Source: Pomphorhynchus laevis (taxonomy: Eukaryota; Acanthocephala; Palaeacanthocephala; Echinorhynchida; Pomphorhynchidae). Taken from it: a stretch of DNA of 64,000 nt. The position numbers and the translations under genes were made by a program. This document shows, in pieces, positions 56,341 to 64,000 of this stretch. Position 1 is the stretch's first letter; every line of letters begins with the position of its first letter. The stretch is from NCBI GenBank assembly GCA_012934845.2, contig WNNJ02001248.1, positions 458,869-522,868 on the forward strand, read 5' to 3'. The notes beneath the pieces are model-generated. The model was not told the DNA's origin. It saw only the letters and a program-made list of their open reading frames with translations, and did not search any database.

Positions 56341-58860
56341 ATTAATGTTTCAACAAATAATGATCTCACTAGCCTTGTGCACGAATGCCGTGTAATGCAA
56401 CATCGTATGGCTAACAGAAGATTGAAAGGTCGAACAGTTGAACAGAGTGAAAACAATATATGGTATAAAAAATTTATAAAATTAGTACTATGCGGTAAGG
56501 TTTCTAGTGCGATGAGATTACTTGCTGCGGATGGAGTGACGTCTGGAGTGCACGACATTGATGATTTTGTACTAGATATAAAGGTAAGAGATAAGTTATT
56601 ACTTCTCCATCCTCAAGGTGCACCTGCAAATCCAGAAGTTATACTTAAACATCGATTACCAGGCTGCCAAGACCATCATAGTAGCGTATTTCTTGAAATT
56701 GATTATAATCACATTAGGCAAGCATCAAAGAAAACTCATGGAAGTTGTGGACCTTCAGGTTTGGATGCTGAAGATTGGTACGATATTTTACATAATTATG
56801 GGGATGAGTCAATGAGACTTTCTAATGCGTTAGCAGAATTATCCATTAAAATAGCATCTAATAAGATCAGTTCACTGAATGCTGAAGCGTTAATGGCAAG
56901 TAGATTAATACCGCTCGATAAAAATCCAGGAGTTAGGCCAATTGGCATAGGTGAAGTTAGCCGTAGAATAATTTCAAAGACTATCCTTACCGTAATTTCG
57001 ACTGATTTACAGAAAGTGGCTGGAAGTGTACAATTATGTGCTGGTCAGCGTTGTGGTGCTGAGGCTGCAGTACACTCAATAAGGGAATTATTTGAACAAA
57101 ATGATGATTATGGTATACTTCAGATTGACGCAACGAATGCCTTTAATCTAGTCAACCGACAGCTTGCGTTGAAAAACATTAAATTTACATGCCCGTCTTT
57201 ATATACTGCACTTACGAACTGCTATCAAAATTCCCCACTATTATGTATTAAGGACGAGGCAATAAATTCGAGAGAAGGTTTTACACAAGGTGATCCGCTC
57301 GCAATGGCGGCATTTGCAGCGGCTTCAATTCCGTTAATCAATGAACTTCAAAAATGTTCGAATAATGTCGTACATAGATGGTATGCCGACGACGCATGCT
57401 GTGTAGGGCCAGTTGATCAATTACATAAAGTTTGGCAAAGACTTAATCAGATAGGAGAAAAATATGGTTTTCATATAAACGAAACAAAATGCAAATTATT
57501 GGTTCATCCCAACGACGGAGAAACTACGAAGATTTTGTTTAACAACACTAAAATAGAAATAACCTTCCAAGGAATCGTCGCACTTGGATCGCCTTGTGGG
57601 GCTGACGAGTTCATTGAAAATATTGTAAAATCAAAGATTGCAACCTGGCTTAAAATGGTAGAAAATTTATCAGAAATTGCAGATATTGATGCCCAGGTGG
57701 CATACTTTGTTTTAAGATGTGCACTGCAACATAAGTGGACATACCTTATGCGCACATGTCCAACTAAACCTATTTGGTTTAAGCCGTTGAAAGACTTGAT
57801 TACAAAGAAATTGATTCCAAAGATTATAGGTCAAAACGATGAAAACAATGAGCTGGAACAGATTTATATGATGCCGACGAAATATGGTGGTTTGGGGATT
57901 TTAAACCCGATGGAGGTTGCCAAACAAGAATATGTTCGATCCCGAAAAATGTGCATGCCAGTGTTACTAGAAGTGGGAGATCAGCTTATAACCTCTCAAA
58001 ATCAAGCAGCAAAGTTGATTAAACAAGAAAAGATGGTCATTGCATCATTAGAAAGTGAAGCCATTCGCATGGAATTAAGATTAGATCTACAAAATTCAAT
58101 AAAGTTTGCTTCGGACAAGGGAGCATCTTCGTGGCTATGTACCAAACCAACCCGAATGAGACATACGAGGCTAAATTCACAAGAGTTCCAAGACGCAATA
58201 TGCGCAAGATACAATCTAAAAGCAAGCGAAACATCACTAAAATGTGCTTGTGGATCTTACTTTACAACTTCTCATGCATTGTCATGTCATACTGGTGCCA
58301 TGACTATTATCAGACATAACTTAGTGAGAGACATTGTAGCTAAGGAACTTGTAGGGGTATGCTGTGACGTGCAAATTGAGCCATGTTTACGATCTATACC
58401 AAACAACTACGTATTTAATAAGCCAACAACCTGCTCTGATGATCAAGCGCGGTCTGATATAGCTTGTAGAGGAATTTTCGGAGGAAATATGGTGCGATCC
58501 TTTTTGGACATATGTATTTACAGCTCTTTGGCACCTACATACTCTTGCAAAACTCCTCTCGAATGCCATATATACCATCAACAGCGGAAATATGCAAAGT
58601 ACGATGAACGAATTGCAGATATAGAAAGAGGTACTTTCTTTCCTCTTATATTTTCTACGTCAGGTGGTATTGGACCTGAGACAGATAAAATACTAAAATG
58701 GATAGCAGCCAAATCTGCTGATCGTAATAAGCTTGCATACAGCGAATGTATTTCTAGGCTGAAATCAAAAATCAGTGTCGCCATTGCAGTTAGTGCATCG
58801 GTTTGTATACGTGCCACAAGGCTTAGAATAAACGAACAAACACAGAATTATCAAACATAG
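56341..58860 (+). CDS. RT-RLE family protein, copy 3, N-terminally truncated but otherwise open
   Basis: About 840 codons correspond to residues from about 170 onward of the gene at 24110. Blocks are CGPSGLDAEDWYDIL, SRLIPLDKNPGVRPIGIG, QIDATNAFNLVNR (motif A), EGFTQGDPLAMAAF, HRWYADDACCVG (catalytic Asp pair), and KYGGLGILNP. Then come the zinc motif CACGSYFTTSHALSC, TIIRHNLVRDIV, ARSDIACRGIFGG, FLDICIYSSLAPTYS, KYAKYDERI and PLIFSTSGGIG. It is clearly diverged from copy 1, so it is another subfamily. The Cys-rich start is missing. It ends 6 bases before the start of the Penelope gene, without the 3' UTR and poly(A) that copies 1 and 2 carry. Confidence 0.8.
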   Translation: MNVSTNNDLTSLVHECRVMQHRMANRRLKGRTVEQSENNIWYKKFIKLVLCGKVSSAMRLLAADGVTSGVHDIDDFVLDIKVRDKLLLLHPQGAPANPEVILKHRLPGCQDHHSSVFLEIDYNHIRQASKKTHGSCGPSGLDAEDWYDILHNYGDESMRLSNALAELSIKIASNKISSLNAEALMASRLIPLDKNPGVRPIGIGEVSRRIISKTILTVISTDLQKVAGSVQLCAGQRCGAEAAVHSIRELFEQNDDYGILQIDATNAFNLVNRQLALKNIKFTCPSLYTALTNCYQNSPLLCIKDEAINSREGFTQGDPLAMAAFAAASIPLINELQKCSNNVVHRWYADDACCVGPVDQLHKVWQRLNQIGEKYGFHINETKCKLLVHPNDGETTKILFNNTKIEITFQGIVALGSPCGADEFIENIVKSKIATWLKMVENLSEIADIDAQVAYFVLRCALQHKWTYLMRTCPTKPIWFKPLKDLITKKLIPKIIGQNDENNELEQIYMMPTKYGGLGILNPMEVAKQEYVRSRKMCMPVLLEVGDQLITSQNQAAKLIKQEKMVIASLESEAIRMELRLDLQNSIKFASDKGASSWLCTKPTRMRHTRLNSQEFQDAICARYNLKASETSLKCACGSYFTTSHALSCHTGAMTIIRHNLVRDIVAKELVGVCCDVQIEPCLRSIPNNYVFNKPTTCSDDQARSDIACRGIFGGNMVRSFLDICIYSSLAPTYSCKTPLECHIYHQQRKYAKYDERIADIERGTFFPLIFSTSGGIGPETDKILKWIAAKSADRNKLAYSECISRLKSKISVAIAVSASVCIRATRLRINEQTQNYQT

Positions 58861-58866
58861 TAAAAG

Positions 58867-61308
58867 ATGGGCAAGCGTCTAAGATTTACATCAATGACTG
58901 ATCAAAAAGCAAACAAATTTAAGGATATTATTATACAAGCAAAGTGGGACCATATAATATTTAACGCAGAAATTGCAATGGTACGTACATTAAGAAAATA
59001 CTGGGTTTATGTTCATAACACGCTACATTGCCCAATTGACAAAAACGTATATGACAGATCTATTAAGGCTAAAACCAAAAAATACAATTTTCAATTCGGA
59101 AAGAATATGTTAGCTAGGGAATTGACCTCAATTGAAATACATCCTAACATAAGGTTTAAGAACCGGCGTAGACAATTCGATCTCAACGAGCAAACGGCTA
59201 TCGTAACGAACTTATCGAAGAAAGATCTTTCTCAGAATGAATTAATGGTATTGAATCTCGGACTAGACTTCTCGGTACAAGAATCAGAATTTAATAGGTT
59301 ACGACTTATCAATAGCATACAGCGATTCACTAATGTAGCCTTCCCAGAAGAAAACGGTGAGAGTTATACAATGAAAAAGCACTTCACAACGAACGAGAAT
59401 GTTAGAAAGTACCTTGAAATTCCACCCAACAAAATTGCTATTACAAAACATCAAAAGTTAATCAATACTACGATCAATGCTTTAAAACACGATAGCAGCA
59501 TTGTTATAAAGAAGGCCGATAAAAGTGGTGAAGCAGTAGTATGGGACGCAGAAGACTACGTGGCCGAGGCACACCGACAACTATCCAGTGACGCGTATGA
59601 AATAGCTGAACCGAATTCAATCAAACAGGTAAGGAGTGTTGTTAATCAGTGTATTATTGAAGCCATCAGTGATGAACATATAAAAAAGAGATTGGTTTCC
59701 GAAAACGAAAATGCAAAAGCAGGAAGATTTTATATGCTTCCTAAAACACATAAAGAAATAAGTCCATGCCCAGGCCGGCCAATAGTGAGTAACAACGGTA
59801 CGGCAACAGAACGACTTTCCAAGTATCTCACCACATTGCTTAAACCGGCATTAAAATATGTTTCGTCATACATATCTAGCACTACTGACTTTATAAATAA
59901 ATTAGAAGAAATTAAATCATCGCTAAGCACTAACACCATAATGATGACGATGGACATTGAAGCTTTGTATACAAGTATTCCGATCGAGGATGGCATTACG
60001 AAAGTAGGGCTATATTTAAGAAAATGCAGCTTTAGTGAATGTATGATTGAAGAATCAACACGATTACTGTCTACTGTTCTTAACAACAACTATTTCGAGT
60101 TTAACGATATTATATACAAACAGAAAATTGGTTGTGCTATGGGAACACCAGTAGCACCCCTCTTTGCCGTGTTGTATGTGGCCGCTATCGAAGAAACGTT
60201 TTTTGAAAATAGGGAAATTCGACCATTAACTTATGTAAGGTACATAGACGATATATTTTTACTGTGGAATGGAACAAATGAGTCATTATTAGAGACAGTT
60301 GATGACCTGAATGCACTGGGTCCGTTGCATTTCAAGGTCGAGAGCTTATCGGGTGACTCTGTTAAGTTTTTGGATGTCGAAATATATAAAGAAAAGAAAA
60401 ACAACAATCTTCATACAAGGTTATACCGGAAACAGACTTGGAAGCCGGCATACTTGCATGCGTCTAGCCATCATGCCCCGCAAATTAAACGAAATATTAT
60501 ATATAATGAAATAGTGAGAGCGAGAAGGTTATGCTCTAAGGAATCAGAATTCTATAAGGAAGTTGATAATATTAGAGGGTATTTCAAACAGCGCGGTTAT
60601 AAAAGACGTCAGATACAGGTGGCAATTGATAGAGTCATATCTAAAAATAGGAATGAATTCATTAAAGCTCGAATAAAAGACAACACGAATAATGCTAGCT
60701 GGGTTAGCTTTGAATTCCATCAAGCCTTGTACCGTGTAAAATACGATATGGAACGAACACTTGCCTCCACCATTTCAGAATTCGGTAATAGAGCGAACGT
60801 TCGCATAGCGCTCTCTAGCAATATTAAAATTCGTAATATATTAGTAAGATCGAGATGTACCAGCTCAATGCTATTGCGCAAAGAACATTATTGCAGACCC
60901 TGTGGAGACAAGCGCTGCAAAACTTGTCCTGATATAAATGAGACAAAAGTCTTCAAAAGTACAAAATCAAATTCCCTATACACAGTGAGCGGTAAGCTTA
61001 ACTGCAAGTCAAGAAACGTCGTATATCTTTTGACGTGTAATGAATGCGCAAGACAGTATGTTGGGGAAACATCTGAACAAATGCACAAGCGCATGAATCT
61101 TAGACGCTCGCAGATAAAAACAAAGAAGCAAAGCTGTGATGCCGCGGTGACACATATTCAAGAAAATCCAGACCATAAATTCAGATTAACAATTATTGAA
61201 GATGAATTATTGGATATAAAGGAAAGGAGACGAAAAGAACTGTATTGGACAGCGCAACTTATGTCTGAACTAAAAGGATCATTAACAAAAAAGCAGTTAA
61301 CTTTGTAA
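58867..61308 (+). CDS. Penelope-like element protein: RT plus GIY-YIG endonuclease, intact
   Basis: This is an open frame of 813 codons from ATG at 58867, a usual length for a complete Penelope protein. Motifs are KKADKSGEAVVWD, FYMLPKTHKEISP, RPIVSNNGT, MTMDIEALYTSIP (catalytic Asp, about 363), KIGCAMGTPVAPLFA (about 422) and RYIDDIFLLW (Asp pair, about 460). A Cys pair linker, CRPCGDKRCKTC, lies near residue 680. The GIY-YIG nuclease has NVVYLLTCNECARQYVGET (about 718-736) and a later RRKELYW with its catalytic-type Glu. Penelope elements copy RNA at nicked DNA made by the GIY-YIG domain. The gene lies 6 bases after the RT-RLE stop. Confidence 0.9.
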   Translation: MGKRLRFTSMTDQKANKFKDIIIQAKWDHIIFNAEIAMVRTLRKYWVYVHNTLHCPIDKNVYDRSIKAKTKKYNFQFGKNMLARELTSIEIHPNIRFKNRRRQFDLNEQTAIVTNLSKKDLSQNELMVLNLGLDFSVQESEFNRLRLINSIQRFTNVAFPEENGESYTMKKHFTTNENVRKYLEIPPNKIAITKHQKLINTTINALKHDSSIVIKKADKSGEAVVWDAEDYVAEAHRQLSSDAYEIAEPNSIKQVRSVVNQCIIEAISDEHIKKRLVSENENAKAGRFYMLPKTHKEISPCPGRPIVSNNGTATERLSKYLTTLLKPALKYVSSYISSTTDFINKLEEIKSSLSTNTIMMTMDIEALYTSIPIEDGITKVGLYLRKCSFSECMIEESTRLLSTVLNNNYFEFNDIIYKQKIGCAMGTPVAPLFAVLYVAAIEETFFENREIRPLTYVRYIDDIFLLWNGTNESLLETVDDLNALGPLHFKVESLSGDSVKFLDVEIYKEKKNNNLHTRLYRKQTWKPAYLHASSHHAPQIKRNIIYNEIVRARRLCSKESEFYKEVDNIRGYFKQRGYKRRQIQVAIDRVISKNRNEFIKARIKDNTNNASWVSFEFHQALYRVKYDMERTLASTISEFGNRANVRIALSSNIKIRNILVRSRCTSSMLLRKEHYCRPCGDKRCKTCPDINETKVFKSTKSNSLYTVSGKLNCKSRNVVYLLTCNECARQYVGETSEQMHKRMNLRRSQIKTKKQSCDAAVTHIQENPDHKFRLTIIEDELLDIKERRRKELYWTAQLMSELKGSLTKKQLTL

Positions 61309-61383
61309 AATCAATGTAAAATTCTTCCGTCCCAGAAACGTGGTATAAGAATAAAAATCAAAGTGCGTGGAAATGGTAGTAAG

Positions 61384-61418
61384 CTCTAGTAACTGAAGAA
61401 GGCACCAGCCGAAACTAG
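61384..61418 (+). ncRNA. Hammerhead-like motif in the Penelope 3' region
   Basis: CTGAAGA (61393-61399) fits the hammerhead core CUGANGA. GGC-ACCA-GCC forms a small stem, GAAAC follows (61411-61415), and the flanks CTAGT (61386-61390) and ACTAG (61414-61418) pair. One extra A lies between the core and the stem, and stem I is almost absent. Hammerhead ribozymes are known in Penelope elements. Activity is uncertain. Confidence 0.4.
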
Positions 61419-61536
61419 TTTTTCTTTTAAAATCATTTATTATCTCTGTTGCTTAATAATTAAATTGTTCAAATAATTATAAAATTGAATCCGAATGGAA
61501 AAAGGATCACAACAGGCGGTTCAAACAACAAATCAC

Positions 61537-61537
<1 letters not shown>

Positions 61538-61631
<94 letters not shown>
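61538..61631. repeat. (AT)n microsatellite, left of Penelope copy 2
   Basis: About 47 AT units. About 50 bases of other sequence separate it from the left end of the Penelope copy. Confidence 0.97.
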
Positions 61632-61634
<3 letters not shown>

Positions 61635-61841
61635 GAATTGTGATTACACCGCCTCCTGGGATTTCTAGCAAATTCGGCCATATATTCTGAACAGAAGCGT
61701 TTTACCAGGAAAAATTGACGAATAGCTGATTTTTTAACGTTTCGGCCTCAGTCGGCCTTTCTCAAATCTAGAATACAGTAGCACATATACAATAGGTAAC
61801 ATAAAGCAAAAAGAACAAAAACACAAAACGCATGCAACCGT

Positions 61842-63499
61842 TCATGTTATATCCTTCCAAGTGAAGGTGTTTTCGTCGTTACATCCATGGGGGGCATCAC
61901 TATAAAGCAATCCCATGAGGCGCGTTTCTGCTTCAACCCTTTTTACTGTATCTGCCTCCTGAGTAAACACACAGTAATCCATGCAATCGATTTCTCCGTG
62001 CAATATGTAATGTGCAACAGCCCCGTCCGTTATATTAGCCGTGCGAAAATGCGTTCTTCTTGAATTTAAACGACGTGAAAGTGACATTGACGTTTGCCCA
62101 ACATATTGGATTTTACAAATTCTACACGTGCCAACATAAATAATGCCCAAAGACTTACAATTGAACATACCATGTATGCGAAGTCTTGCCCCAGTTATGC
62201 TACTCTCAACAAATGTGGCTTCTGCCATTAATTTACAAGTTTTACATCTTCTATCCATACATGCTCTGCTAACATTTTCTATTCTGTTCAATTGCTCCTC
62301 AACAGCCTTTATCTTTGAGCATACTAACGTGTGCGCCACTTTTCTTGTTATTCTAAAGCAGACAATAGCCTTCTTAGCACCATTAGTATTTCTCACTATT
62401 CTGTTAATTTCTCTTCTTAACGACACTAATTGTGCGTTATATTCCACAATGATTCTATTCTTAACTTCTTCACGCCTTTCTTGTAATAAGCTCGCAGAGC
62501 GTGAAATCCGTCTCACATGTCTCACTTGTCGTACAATAAATTCACGCTTATAGCCGCGTTTACAAAAATCGTGTATCATATTCTGAATACTTTCCTCAAA
62601 TTGGGAATAATCGGTGCATGCCCGCCGAATGCGAAGGGCCTCATTGTATACCAGATTTCTTTTCATTGACGGTGGATGACAGCTGACGGCGTGCATATGC
62701 ATTGGCGGAGATTCTGGTTTGCGAAAATATTTTGATTTATAAACACCTTGTTGTTTATATAATGTTAAATCCAGAAAATTGACCCGCTGTCCGAATTGGC
62801 ATGTAAGTTTAAGCGGGCTACATTCCTCAAACAAGTTAAGAAATTTTTCAAGGCTTTGATCATTGTCCGGCCACACAAAGAAAACGTCATCAATATATCG
62901 ACAATAGAATAACGGCTTGATGTCTGACTTTTCTATCCATAATTTCTCTATTGCACCCATATATATAATTGCCAAAGCAGGAGCTAAAGGTGTTCCCATT
63001 GCCGTTCCATGTTTTTGTATATAATACTGGCCATTAAACTCGAATACATTAGAGTTGAGAACAACTTTTGTCGATTCAACTATAAATTTGCGTTGGCTAT
63101 CTGATACGCCGGAGTCTTTAAGCAAGTTAGAAATAGAATCCAAAGCTTGCGTTTGAGGTATATTTGTATAGAGACTGCTCACATCTGCAGTTACAAGAAT
63201 CGCATCATGAGGCCATGATCCCTTCTCATGCTCAAACTTTCTTATGAACTCTAACGTACTGTTAATGTGAGCCGGCACGTTTTGAAGGTATGGTTTCAGC
63301 TGAGTATGTACATACCTCGATAACTTTTCACTCGGTGTACCATTGCAGCTAATTATCGGTCTTCCAACGTATGGGCGAATGGGTTTGTGTACTTTTGGCA
63401 ACATGTAGAATATACCAAACCGCGCACGTTCATTTATCAGCTCATTTGCATCGGACAGAGAAATTGTTTGTCTACTTACAAAATGATGTACATGATCAG
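61842..63499 (-). pseudogene. Penelope RT plus GIY-YIG protein, N-terminally truncated, otherwise open
   Basis: The frame is open from the inversion point (about 63499) to the stop at 61842, about 550 codons. Motifs are RFGIFYMLPKVHKPI, RPIISCNGTPSEKL, VTADVSSLYTNIP, HGTAMGTPLAPALA and RYIDDVFFVW (catalytic Asp pair), then the Cys linker CMDRRCKTCKLM and the GIY-YIG domain GIIYVGTCRICKIQYVGQT. It is related to but clearly different from the gene at 58867. The N-terminal domain and RT start are missing. Confidence 0.87.
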
Positions 63500-63770
63500 G
63501 AGGCAGATACAGTAAAAAGGGTTGAAGCAGAAACGCGCCTCATGGGATTGCTTTATAGTGATGCCCCCCATGGATGTAACGACGAAAACACCTTCACTTG
63601 GAAGGATATAACATGAACGGTTGCATGCGTTTTGTGTTTTTGTTCTTTTTGCTTTATGTTACCTATTGTATATGTGCTACTGTATTCTAGATTTGAGAAA
63701 GGCCGACTGAGGCCGAAACGTTAAAAAATCAGCTATTCGTCAATTTTTCCTGGTAAAACGCTTCTGTTCA

Positions 63771-63776
<6 letters not shown>
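63497..63776 (+). repeat. Right inverted arm of Penelope copy 2
   Basis: Repeats the last 39 codons (EADTVKRVEAETRLMG and on to KDIT) and the 3' region of the minus-strand gene. It includes AGGCCGACTGAGGCCGAAAC near 63701, a self-pairing stretch with GAAAC often seen near Penelope ends. Confidence 0.93.

Positions 63777-63829
<53 letters not shown>
63769..63829. repeat. (AT)n microsatellite, right of Penelope copy 2
   Basis: About 29 AT units directly follow the right arm. The last 170 bases of the window hold no recognised feature. Confidence 0.95.
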
Positions 63830-63830
<1 letters not shown>

Positions 63831-64000
63831 CGAATAGTTGCTAGGTCACACGAGGTGACTTTCGCGTTGAAAACCAGCTACAGAATCCTTCCTTCATGAT
63901 ATCCAATTCCATACACCCTGACTACTAACGGCCACATTGCCACAGCCGTTTTCGTTTCGCCCGCTTTTTATATATAATTATATATATAATTTATAATTAT

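Larger units (their letters stand above)
61684..63776 (-). mobile_element. Penelope-like element 2, 5'-truncated, with identical inverted ends
   Basis: The minus-strand body (to about 63499) joins head to head with a plus-strand copy of its own last 280 bases (63497-63776). The left arm (61684-61963) and right arm appear identical. Both outer ends read TTCTGTTCAGAATAT and run into AT-rich repeats. A 5' fragment in inverted orientation is a known outcome of Penelope insertion. The identical arms show it is recent. Confidence 0.88.

Noticed and set aside
61469-61681. 70-codon frame of alternating Ile and Tyr
   Set aside because: It is only a translation of the (AT)n microsatellite.
63690-63730. 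Hammerhead ribozyme at the end of Penelope copy 2
   Set aside because: GGCC-GACTGA-GGCC followed by GAAAC is suggestive, but the CUGANGA core is incomplete, so I list only the structure in the arm.

Overview
The window is a repeat graveyard from the nuclear genome of an invertebrate animal. I recognise no ordinary host gene, rRNA or tRNA. The evidence is a dense set of eukaryotic retroelements (CR1/L2-like and RTE-like LINEs, Penelope-like elements with GIY-YIG nuclease, short-LTR Ty3/gypsy elements) plus nuclear copies of mitochondrial DNA (cob, nad1). The species cannot be fixed from the sequence.

Layout. 1-2610: a CR1/L2-like LINE (called LINE-A here), cut by the window edge. 3025-5810: an endonuclease fragment and a reversed RTE-like LINE. 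5830-10100: AT-rich DNA with decayed LINE pieces, one split by a LINE-A tail. 10255-12250: LINE-D. 12304-16760: a nearly full LINE-A on the minus strand with a 13-bp minisatellite at the ORF1 start. 17110-21790: an RTE-type fragment, the C-terminus of an unusual RT plus restriction-like-nuclease family (RT-RLE), a LINE-C/F tail and an RTE LINE. 21886-23757: mitochondrial-like DNA with cob and terminal direct repeats. 23812-27190: a complete 1006-codon RT-RLE gene. 27191-28368: LINE-C. 28398-29180: mitochondrial-like DNA with permuted nad1. 29185-33760: two LINE-E copies. 34953-50803: a four-level nest, in which an old gypsy-like element (fossil) holds a younger gypsy-like element and, in its 3' LTR, a Naiad-like Penelope element. 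That Penelope element is itself split by a 5.26-kb inverted array of a 371-bp repeat flanked by a 12-bp duplication. 50810-53135: LINE pieces. 53750-61308: three reverse transcriptases in tandem on one strand, LINE-F (APE nuclease), RT-RLE and a Penelope RT with GIY-YIG. 61684-63776: a Penelope copy with identical inverted ends set between (AT)n tracts.

The most interesting points are: (1) an intact RT-RLE reading frame ending 6 bp before an intact Penelope reading frame, possibly a two-RT element; (2) the inverted 371-bp array with a target duplication; (3) cob and nad1 segments whose structure suggests small circular mitochondrial molecules; (4) a 5' module shared by LINE-A and the RT-RLE element around different minisatellites.

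All calls come from reading motifs by eye. No database search or alignment was run, so family names are by motif resemblance and boundaries are approximate unless a duplication fixes them.
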